This document shows, piece by piece, positions 42,358 to 49,329 of a DNA stretch of 57,624 bases. Origin of the DNA: JBCBTJ01 sp039818665 (GTDB lineage: Bacteria; Pseudomonadota; Alphaproteobacteria; Caulobacterales; Hyphomonadaceae). The translations under genes were made by a program, and so were the position numbers. The notes beneath the pieces are model-generated. The model worked only from the letters and a program-made list of their open reading frames with translations, did no database searches and had not been told where the DNA came from. The stretch spans positions 1-57,624 of the forward strand of contig JBCBTJ010000015.1 of NCBI GenBank assembly GCA_039818665.1, read 5' to 3'. Position 1 is the first letter of the stretch, and every line of letters starts with the position of its first letter.

Positions 42358-43080
42358 CTAAGCGCCGGAAATCGGCACTCGGATCTCGAGATCGCAAGGT
42401 TGGTCGCCGCCCTCCGGCCGCAGCGAGAACGCCGCCCCGGTCTGCTTCATCAAATCGCTGATCGGCGGGCGCTCAAACCAATCCTCGGCGCGCGCGAACA
42501 ATTCGGGCGACGAGGTCCCGCAACAGCCGATATCGACGGTAAGCACGCCGCCTTCCAGCGCGCAGGAGACCCGGATCTCACCGCGCTCGCCTGAGTCCGA
42601 TATCTCAGTGAAGCACTCCGCGACCAGCAAGCCGACGGCCACGCCTGTCGACACATCGACAAACAAAGACCCGTTCGGCGGCTCGGCGAACTCGACGGTC
42701 AGCTCGCCCTTCCAATCATACTCGCTCGCGAGCTCCGACAGGAACGCGCAGAATTCGACGCAGAGCGTGTCGTCTCGGGCCACCAAATGGCTGTGCAGCC
42801 GGCCGACGGCCACGATCCGACCGTTCAAATCGCTTAACACTTCGCCGCCGGCGATCGAAAGGCGATGATCGCGCAAGGATTGGCGGATCAAACTCGATGT
42901 GACCTGCAGGCTGTTTTTGATGCCATGCTGCGCGTTTTGGACCAGGCGATTCTTGGCGGCCCGAAGGCGGGCTTCATATTTGCGCCGCAGGTAGAAACGC
43001 GCGCCGACATATCCGGAAAGCGCCATCGCCGCTGCTAAGAAAGCTGTCGTTGTAACCTGCACTGTGTCCGATCCAATCAT
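42358..43080 (-). CDS. HisKA_2-type membrane histidine-kinase-like protein with degenerate ATP domain
   Basis: The 240-residue protein has one N-terminal membrane helix (about 8-25), a short coiled coil, then HisKA_2-type H-box QHGIKNSLQVTSSLIRQSLRDH with His. In the ATP domain the N-box reads GLLVAECFTEISD, with no Asn at the metal-binding position, and G1 is DIGCCG rather than DxGxG. ATP binding is doubtful, so it may serve as a phosphotransfer or sensor-bound scaffold. ATG 43080 lies 20 bp after the BLUF stop, so the two form an operon and probably an interaction pair. Confidence 0.78.
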   Translation of the reverse strand: MIGSDTVQVTTTAFLAAAMALSGYVGARFYLRRKYEARLRAAKNRLVQNAQHGIKNSLQVTSSLIRQSLRDHRLSIAGGEVLSDLNGRIVAVGRLHSHLVARDDTLCVEFCAFLSELASEYDWKGELTVEFAEPPNGSLFVDVSTGVAVGLLVAECFTEISDSGERGEIRVSCALEGGVLTVDIGCCGTSSPELFARAEDWFERPPISDLMKQTGAAFSLRPEGGDQPCDLEIRVPISGA

Positions 43081-43100
43081 GGAACGCGCGGCGCCCGCCG

Positions 43101-43538
43101 CTATTGCAACCGGCCTCGGCGGTCCCGCGGGCCGGTCAGCGACTGGCGGTAGAGCGTCCGCATCACCGGACCGATGTCTATGGGGCCCGCGCGGCCATGC
43201 GCCGCCTCCAACACATCCTTGGCTTCGACGAACGCCTGTTCGTCGCCATGGAGCGGTCGATACGCCATACGCCAGCCCGAATAAGATCTTTGGTCGCAAT
43301 AGGCCTCATAGATCGTCTCAATGTCCGCATGCCGCGCGTCGGCGCAAATGCTTGCATAGACCTCGTCGATCGAATGGGTCGGCCCTTCGATCACCTGCAT
43401 GAAACGCCCGTCGCCATAGAGCAGCAGACCTGTGACGCCGAGGCGTCCGTTTCTCCGCCGCGCCTGGACAAGCAAATCGTGCAGCGCGTCTAGATCGGGG
43501 TTCGGCGTGGCTCTGCTAATGTATAGAAGCTGTTTCAC
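43101..43538 (-). CDS. BLUF-domain blue-light receptor, 145 aa
   Basis: BLUF domains bind FAD and sense blue light. The N-terminus MKQLLYISRAT holds the photocycle Tyr (Y6); ARRRNGRLGVTGLLLYGDGRFMQVIEG carries the flavin-contacting Asn and the photocycle Gln, and the segment IETIYEAYCDQRSYSGWRMAYR completes the domain. A short C-terminal helix follows and there is no effector domain, so it must act through a partner. The start is GTG 43538. The HisKA_2-type gene is just downstream and katG lies divergent 263 bp away. Confidence 0.93.
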   Translation of the reverse strand: MKQLLYISRATPNPDLDALHDLLVQARRRNGRLGVTGLLLYGDGRFMQVIEGPTHSIDEVYASICADARHADIETIYEAYCDQRSYSGWRMAYRPLHGDEQAFVEAKDVLEAAHGRAGPIDIGPVMRTLYRQSLTGPRDRRGRLQ

Positions 43539-43801
43539 GCGAAGCCGCCTTGGATTGTCGTCTAAAACGCTTTTTTCCGAATATTGCGCCCGCGCGTCTT
43601 CTAGATAGCAAGCGCTGGATTCCGCTTTAGAGCCCGCCGCGCTCGCTCGAAACGCGAATGAGGGACCGCACGGTCGGACGCCTTGGCCGCCCCAAGACCG
43701 GCTCTATAGCTCCCTCGCGGACAATCGATTGGATCAATAGCCGCCGGGCCGTCATTGTGTGCGGACCCCATGTCATAACGCGCAGCAAGATTGGAGAGAT
43801 C

Positions 43802-46027
43802 ATGGACGGTTCCGATTCCGGCGCCGAAGCCAAATGCCCGGTTCTTCACGGTCAATGGGAGGCGGGCAGCGTCGCCAACCAACGCTGGTGGCCGAACCAG
43901 CTGAACCTCAAGGTCCTCAACCCGAACGCCCCGCAGATTCGCCCGCTTGAGGACAACTTCGATTACGCCGAGGCGTTCAAGAGCCTCGATTATCAGGCGC
44001 TGAAGAAAGACCTCGCCGACCTGATGACCGACAGCCAGGACTGGTGGCCGGCGGACTATGGCAATTATGTCGGCCTGTTCGTGCGTATGGCGTGGCACTC
44101 GGCCGGCACCTACCGGATCTATGACGGCCGCGGCGGCGCCCGCAGCGGCACCCAACGCTTCGCGCCGCTGAACTCCTGGCCGGACAATGGCAATTTGGAC
44201 AAAGCCCGCCGCCTGCTCTGGCCGATCAAACAAAAGTACGGAAACAAGATCTCTTGGGCCGACCTTATGATCCTCGCCGGCAATGTCGGTATGGAAGTCT
44301 GCGGGTTTAAAACCTTCGGCTTCTCCGGCGGACGTGAAGACGTGTTTGAGCCGGAAGAGGATATTCACTGGGGCCCGGAAAATGAGTGGCTCGCTGCCTC
44401 CGGCAATCCGAACAGCCGCTATTCCGGTCAACGCTCCTATGAGGGCGACGCCGACGCCTACAAGCTCGACACGCCGCTCGGCGCGGTGATGATGGGTCTG
44501 ATCTATGTGAACCCCGAAGGTCCAGACGCCGTGCCGGACCCTGTCGCGCACGGCCACGACATCCGCGTCACCTTCGCGCGCATGGCGATGGACGATTATG
44601 AGACCGTCGCCCTCGTCGCCGGCGGCCACACCTTCGGCAAAGGCCATGGCGCAGGACCGGAAGACCTGGTCGGCGTCGAGCCGGAAGGCGCGCCGATGGA
44701 GAATATGGGCTTCGGCTGGATCAACGCCCATGGCGCCGGCAAGGGCGACGACACCACGACCGCTGGTTTTGAAGGTCCGTGGACGCCCAACCCGATCGCC
44801 TGGAACATGGAGTATTTCGAGGTCCTGCTCGGCTATGAGTGGGAACAGGTGAAGAGCCCGGCCGGCCACGTGCAATGGCAGCCGAAGCCTGGCCAAGGCG
44901 CGCCGGAAGCGCCGATGGCCCACGATCCCTCTAAAACCCAACCGCTGATGATGACCACGGCGGACATGGCGCTGAAGATGTTCCCGGACTACGCGAAGAT
45001 CTCGCAGCACTTCCTGGAAAACCCGGACGAGTTCGCCGACGCCTACGCCCGCGCTTGGTACAAGCTGACCCACCGGGATATGGGGCCGAAAACGCGCTAT
45101 ATCGGCGAGGAAGTGCCTGACGAGGAGTTGATCTGGCAGGATCCGGTGCCGGCTCATGAGGGTCCGGTCGTCAACGACGCCGAGATCGCCGAGTTGAAAG
45201 ACAAGATCCTCGCCACCGGCGTGCCGGTCTCCAAGCTGGTCAACACAGCCTGGGCGTCGGCCTCGACCTTCCGCCAGTCGGACCTCCGCGGCGGGGCCAA
45301 CGGCGCGCGGATCCGTTTGGCGCCCCAGAAAGACTGGGACATCAACACGTCCTCCGGCGTCGGCGAGGTGATCTCAGCCCTCGAAGGCGTGCAGGCCGAG
45401 TTCAACGCCAGCGGCACTAAAGTGTCGCTTGCAGACCTGATCGTGCTCGCGGGCTCCGCCGCCATCGAACAGGCCTCGGGCGGCCGCGTCAGCGTCCCGT
45501 TCGCGCCGGGCCGTACGGACACGACTCAAGAACTCACCGATGTGGAGGGCTTCGAAGTCTTGGAGCCGAAATTCGACGGTTTCCGGAACTATAAGAAGAC
45601 CGAAGATCCGCGATCGACCGAAGCCCTGCTTGTCGACAAGGCCGCCTTGCTCGGACTCAGCGCGCCGGAAATGACGGTGCTCGTTGGCGGGCTGCGCGTT
45701 CTCGGCGCGAACGCCGGGGGCTCAACCCACGGCGTCTTCACCGACGCGCCGGGCAAGCTCAGCAACGACTTCTTCGTCAACCTACTCGACATGGGCACGG
45801 AATGGTCGGCGGCCGACGACGACCATGAAACGTTCGAAGGCAAAGACCGGGCGACCGGCGCGGTGAAATACACCGGCACGCGCGCGGATCTGGTGTTCGG
45901 ATCGAACTCCATTCTCCGCTCCCTCGCCGAGGTCTACGCCCAAAGCGACGCTCAGGATCGTTTTGAGAAAGACTTCGTCGCCGCCTGGGTGAAGGTGATG
46001 AACGCCGACCGGTTCGACCTCGACTAG
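43802..46027 (+). CDS. katG: Catalase-peroxidase KatG
   Basis: KatG breaks down hydrogen peroxide by catalase and peroxidase activity. The 741 residues include distal Arg-Trp-His in VRMAWHSAGT (R95, W98, H99), the Met-Tyr-Trp adduct partners Y235 in GLIYVNPEG and M261 in ARMAMDD, and the proximal heme His in VAGGHTFGK (H276), followed by the second, non-heme-binding copy of the domain. ATG 43802 has GGAGAG upstream; the longer frame from 43658 is unlikely. A strong terminator follows. It lies divergent from the BLUF operon. Confidence 0.97.
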   Translation: MDGSDSGAEAKCPVLHGQWEAGSVANQRWWPNQLNLKVLNPNAPQIRPLEDNFDYAEAFKSLDYQALKKDLADLMTDSQDWWPADYGNYVGLFVRMAWHSAGTYRIYDGRGGARSGTQRFAPLNSWPDNGNLDKARRLLWPIKQKYGNKISWADLMILAGNVGMEVCGFKTFGFSGGREDVFEPEEDIHWGPENEWLAASGNPNSRYSGQRSYEGDADAYKLDTPLGAVMMGLIYVNPEGPDAVPDPVAHGHDIRVTFARMAMDDYETVALVAGGHTFGKGHGAGPEDLVGVEPEGAPMENMGFGWINAHGAGKGDDTTTAGFEGPWTPNPIAWNMEYFEVLLGYEWEQVKSPAGHVQWQPKPGQGAPEAPMAHDPSKTQPLMMTTADMALKMFPDYAKISQHFLENPDEFADAYARAWYKLTHRDMGPKTRYIGEEVPDEELIWQDPVPAHEGPVVNDAEIAELKDKILATGVPVSKLVNTAWASASTFRQSDLRGGANGARIRLAPQKDWDINTSSGVGEVISALEGVQAEFNASGTKVSLADLIVLAGSAAIEQASGGRVSVPFAPGRTDTTQELTDVEGFEVLEPKFDGFRNYKKTEDPRSTEALLVDKAALLGLSAPEMTVLVGGLRVLGANAGGSTHGVFTDAPGKLSNDFFVNLLDMGTEWSAADDDHETFEGKDRATGAVKYTGTRADLVFGSNSILRSLAEVYAQSDAQDRFEKDFVAAWVKVMNADRFDLD

Positions 46028-46052
46028 GCCGAGCCTCGACCGACAAAATCGC

Positions 46053-46086
46053 GGCGCGCCGGACATCTCCGGCGCGCCGTGTCTTT
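46053..46086 (+). terminator. Intrinsic terminator after katG
   Basis: GGCGCGCCGG (46053-46062) pairs with CCGGCGCGCC (46069-46078) around ACATCT, followed by GTGTCTTTTTT. It lies 26 bp after the katG stop. Confidence 0.9.
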
Positions 46087-46104
46087 TTTGTATTTGTCGC
46101 GCGC

Positions 46105-46599
46105 CTAGTTCTCCGCCTCAGGCTCCGCAACGGCCGCCGGCGCGTCGGGGTCCAGCATGGTCAGTTCGTGCATGATGTACTCGCCGGTGATCTCACGCAT
46201 CTCCGGGTATGACCTGGCGATCTGTTCGGTATTGTCCTGATTGGCCGTGCCCCACGCCTCCATGAAAGCGTCATAGCGCTCCCGCGACGGGCCGAGCGCG
46301 GCCATGCTCTCGAACCGCACCGCAAGCATCAAATTGAAATCACCGCTCTGCGGCAACGCGCTCTGCAAGATCGCATAATCCTCGATATGGCCGAGCTCTT
46401 TGGCGATCTCGTTCGACTCCACCCAGGTCGCGCGCAGGCCTTCCAGGTAAAAATCATCCATATTGGCGTCGACCTTCACCGTCGTGATCACCCAGACCGC
46501 ATCGCTCACCTCATAGTCCGTGAACGGCTCAAGCTGCGCCGCCGCGGGCGCCATGCAGCCCAGCGCCGCCGCCGCGGCCATTGTCCCCAACACTCTCAT
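46105..46599 (-). CDS. Exported protein of unknown function, 164 aa
   Basis: A signal peptide (MAAAAALGCMAPAAAQ) precedes a single domain with VWVITTVKVDANMDDFYLEGLRATW and DFNLMLAVRFESMAALGPSRERYDAFMEAWG, the pattern of a dimeric alpha/beta-barrel fold (NIPSNAP-like layout). The end is a Glu/Ala tail. AGGAGGG precedes ATG 46599. The Cys in the signal region (LGC) could make it a lipoprotein. Family not firmly recognised. Confidence 0.7.
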   Translation of the reverse strand: MRVLGTMAAAAALGCMAPAAAQLEPFTDYEVSDAVWVITTVKVDANMDDFYLEGLRATWVESNEIAKELGHIEDYAILQSALPQSGDFNLMLAVRFESMAALGPSRERYDAFMEAWGTANQDNTEQIARSYPEMREITGEYIMHELTMLDPDAPAAVAEPEAEN

Positions 46600-46777
46600 C
46601 GCGTCCCTCCTGTCGCGTTTCGGCCTGACCGTAGCACGCCGCCCATAGGGTCAAAACGCCGCTGGACGCGACGAACGACCTCCAAATCACGACAAATAAC
46701 GCGTCCCTGCTGAAGTCTTGAATAGGAGCGCGCGCCCAGCGCCTGTATCGTGACGTGAAATGAGAAGGAGCGACTCG

Positions 46778-47251
46778 ATGAAAACCCCTCTCCTGGCCGC
46801 CGCCGCCCTGATGCTGGCCCCTTTCGCGGCCGCCACTGAAATCAATATCGGCTATTCCGACGCGTTCTACGAGAAGCTCGAATACGATTTCGGGCTGCGT
46901 GAAGGCGATGTCCTCGTGAAGGAAGTGCGCGAAGATCTAGAGCGCCAGCTCGACAAGCGCGGCGTCTCGCCCGCCCTCATCGAGGTCACCATCCTCGACG
47001 CCAAGCCCAACAGACCGACCATCAAACAGCTCGGCGATCGGCCAGGCCTCGACTTCTCCCGTTCCATTTCGCGGGGCGGCATGGACCTGATTGCGACGGC
47101 CTTCGATGAAAACGGCGAGGAGATCGGCACGATCGAATACGAGCATTTCGAACGCGACGTCGACCAGATCCGCGGATCGACGACCTGGTTCGAAGCGCGC
47201 CGCGCCTCCGGCATGTTCGCACGCAAAGTCGCGAAGTCGCTGGACGGCTAG
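46778..47251 (+). CDS. Secreted protein of unknown function, 157 aa
   Basis: ATG 46778 follows AGGAG. A signal peptide (LLAAAALMLAPFAAA) leads to a small domain with INIGYSDAFYEKLEYDFGLREGDVLVKEVREDLERQLDKRG and GTIEYEHFERDVDQIRGSTTWFEARRASGMFARKV. It resembles proteins annotated as hypothetical in related genomes; no catalytic motif is visible. Its stop is followed at 2 bp by the convergent queD stop. Confidence 0.7.
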   Translation: MKTPLLAAAALMLAPFAAATEINIGYSDAFYEKLEYDFGLREGDVLVKEVREDLERQLDKRGVSPALIEVTILDAKPNRPTIKQLGDRPGLDFSRSISRGGMDLIATAFDENGEEIGTIEYEHFERDVDQIRGSTTWFEARRASGMFARKVAKSLDG

Positions 47252-47252
47252 G

Positions 47253-47678
47253 CTAACCGCCGACTTTCAGCACGCAGCGCTCATCCAGGCTCGGCCGGGA
47301 CACCGCAACGGCGGTCAGTCCCGGCAGGGCGGCCTTGAGTTCCCGCGCCGCCCATAAGGCGATCCGCTCCAGCGTCGGAACCTCGAGCCCCGCCACCTCG
47401 TTCAGAAGCTGATGATCGAGCTTCGCCGCCGCCGCTTCGAGCGCGGCGCTCAACGCGGCGAGGTCTTCAACCCATTGCTCGCCTGGCTTCACGCGGCCGG
47501 CCACGACGGCCTCCAGCCTGAAGGAGTGGCCGTGAATGCGGCCATAGGGATCGCCCTCCCCTCGTCCCGGCAGACGGTGGGCGGCCTCGAAGCTCACCGA
47601 CTTCGAGATTTCAAACACTTCGCCTTCGGCCTTCAAGGCAGGCCGATCAGCTTGTGAGTCTGCAAGCTTAGTCGCCAT
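47253..47678 (-). CDS. queD: 6-pyruvoyl-tetrahydropterin synthase / QueD family protein lacking the usual Cys
   Basis: QueD makes 6-carboxy-tetrahydropterin from dihydroneopterin triphosphate in queuosine synthesis. The zinc-binding His are in FEAAHRLPGRG and RIHGHSFRLE, and PTLERIALWAARELK and RPSLDERCVL fit the family. In the well-studied enzymes a catalytic Cys precedes the HGH motif (KCGRLHGHSF in E. coli); here the position is Tyr (PYGRIHGHS). It overlaps queE by 46 bp (47633-47678) if ATG 47678 is the start. The context of queC and queE makes a queuosine role likely. Confidence 0.8.
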   Translation of the reverse strand: MATKLADSQADRPALKAEGEVFEISKSVSFEAAHRLPGRGEGDPYGRIHGHSFRLEAVVAGRVKPGEQWVEDLAALSAALEAAAAKLDHQLLNEVAGLEVPTLERIALWAARELKAALPGLTAVAVSRPSLDERCVLKVGG

Positions 47679-48283
47679 TGGGGGTTCTTTAGACAATACT
47701 CCGCGGCCCGAGCCGTGTTCTCGTCGCGCTCGGGCGCGTCCATCGGTTGCAAGAAAAAATGCTGGAAGTCCAGCGCGGCGAACCGCTCCGGCTGCGCCTC
47801 AGGCTCGGCCTGCGGATAGACCAGCTTCAACTCGTGACCGGATGTTTGAACGAGCGGCGCGGCCGCTTTCGGGCTGACGCAGATCCAGTCGAGGCCGGCC
47901 GGCGCGGCGATCGTTCCATTGGTCTCGACGCCGATCTCGAACCCGGCCCCATGCAACGCCGCGATCAGCGGCGCGTCCAGTTGCAGTAGCGGCTCGCCGC
48001 CTGTGCACACCACATAAGGCCGGCCCGCCGCCCGGCCGTTCGCCTCCCAAAGCGCGCGCACATGGGTCGCCAAGGCGTCGGGCGTGTCGAACTTGCCACC
48101 CGCCTCGCCATCTGTTCCGACAAAATCGGTGTCGCAGAAGCGGCAGACCGCCCGCGCCCGGTCCCGCTCGAGCCCCGACCATAGATTACAGCCCGCGAAC
48201 CGCAGAAACACGGCGGCGCGCCCGGTTTGCGCGCCTTCGCCTTGCAAAGTCGCGTAGGCTTCTTTGACCGAATAGACCCTCAA
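47633..48283 (-). CDS. queE: 7-carboxy-7-deazaguanine synthase QueE
   Basis: A radical-SAM enzyme that makes the 7-deazaguanine core from 6-carboxytetrahydropterin. The 216 residues start YSVKEAYATLQGEGAQTGR and hold a Cys motif C-x14-C-x2-C (CNLWSG... then CRFCDTDF) that binds the 4Fe-4S cluster, the extended-loop form also seen in other proteobacteria; CTGGEPLLQ and SPKAAAPL follow. The start is TTG 48283, overlapping the queC stop (TTGA). Part of the queCED operon. Confidence 0.92.
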   Translation of the reverse strand: MRVYSVKEAYATLQGEGAQTGRAAVFLRFAGCNLWSGLERDRARAVCRFCDTDFVGTDGEAGGKFDTPDALATHVRALWEANGRAAGRPYVVCTGGEPLLQLDAPLIAALHGAGFEIGVETNGTIAAPAGLDWICVSPKAAAPLVQTSGHELKLVYPQAEPEAQPERFAALDFQHFFLQPMDAPERDENTARAAEYCLKNPQWRLSLQTHKLIGLP

Positions 48284-48981
48284 ACCGTCGCCGCCTCGAG
48301 CCAGCGCGCCCAGCCGCCGGCGCGTAGCTTACAGGCCGGGCATTCGCCGCAGCCATAGCCCCACTCATGGCGCCGCGATCGATCGCCGAGATAGCAGGTG
48401 TGCGTCTCTTCAACGATCAGCTCGACCAGCGCGGACCCGCCGAGCTCAGCCGCCAACGCCCAGGTCGCGGCTTTGTCCAGGCGCATCAGCGGCGTATCGA
48501 TGGCGATGGGCCGGTCCATGCCCAGCGACAAGGCCGCCTCTTGCGCGTCGATCGCCTCACGCCGGCAATCCGGATAGCCGGAATAATCCGTCTCGCACAT
48601 ACCGCCCACCAGACGCTCCGCCCCCCGGCGATAGGCCAGCGCGCCGGCGAGCGTCAGGAAGAGGAGATTGCGGCCCGGCACGAAGGTCGTCGGCAGGCCG
48701 GACTCGGCCGTCTCGATCTCCACCGCATGGGTCATCGCCGTCTCGCCCAAGGCGCGCAGCGCGGTCGCATCCACCATATGATCGACGCCGAGCCGGGCCG
48801 CCCACGCCGCGTTGAGCCCCGCCAAGCCCTCACGCACCCGCGGCCTGCACTCGAGCTCCACCCTATGACGCTGGCCGTAGTCGAAACCGACCGTCTCGAC
48901 CTCGTCGTAGCGCTCAAGCGCCCAGGCGAGGCAGATGGTCGAGTCTTGGCCGCCCGAGAACAGAACGATCGCTTTCGTCAT
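48280..48981 (-). CDS. queC: 7-cyano-7-deazaguanine synthase QueC
   Basis: QueC converts 7-carboxy-7-deazaguanine to preQ0 with ATP and ammonia. It has the PP-loop VLFSGGQDSTICLAWAL, HRVELE, and the zinc-binding four-Cys tail HTCYLGDRSRRHEWGYGCGECPACKLR. ATG 48981 starts 233 residues. First gene of the leftward queC-queE-queD operon; no preQ1 riboswitch was recognised upstream. Confidence 0.95.
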   Translation of the reverse strand: MTKAIVLFSGGQDSTICLAWALERYDEVETVGFDYGQRHRVELECRPRVREGLAGLNAAWAARLGVDHMVDATALRALGETAMTHAVEIETAESGLPTTFVPGRNLLFLTLAGALAYRRGAERLVGGMCETDYSGYPDCRREAIDAQEAALSLGMDRPIAIDTPLMRLDKAATWALAAELGGSALVELIVEETHTCYLGDRSRRHEWGYGCGECPACKLRAGGWARWLEAATV

Positions 48982-49329
48982 GGACTCGAAATAGCAAGCC
49001 GCGCCCCGCCGCGCCAGCAAGCGCGCGGGCTGGACTGGCCCCGCCCGCTCAGCGCACGTTTATCGCGCGAACATCAGGCTGATCACTCAATCGGGAGAAG
49101 AAACCACCGGCCATCCCGCCTGTTTGCGAACAAACGTCTCAAAATGTTTCATTGTCGCACATGTGTGACGTTTGGGACGCAGTCGCCGTCGCGTAAGTGG
49201 GAAATCCTCGTGACGGAATGTTGACAATGGGCCCGGCGACGTCCTCACTAAAACGTGAGGCGTGGTGAACAAGCGCCCGGGACACCAATGAATGCGACGG
49301 CGGAAAACGCCGCGCGGGGAGGAAAACAC
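48982..49329. promoter_or_regulatory. Divergent regulatory region of queC and the TonB receptor
   Basis: No gene is supported here. GTCGCACATGTGTGAC (49154-49169) is a near-perfect palindrome (14 of 16 positions symmetrical). TTGACA at 49221-49226 could be a -35 element for the receptor. CCTCAC-TAAAAC-GTGAGG (49243-49260) is a 6-bp inverted repeat further downstream. GGAGG lies just before ATG 49330. Confidence 0.5.

Noticed and set aside
43601..45157. Leftward frame of 518 codons antisense to katG
   Set aside because: No motif, and it lies opposite the fully conserved katG active-site region.
48982..49153. preQ1 riboswitch ahead of queC
   Set aside because: No recognisable preQ1 aptamer core or pseudoknot-like arrangement was found in the leader on the minus strand.
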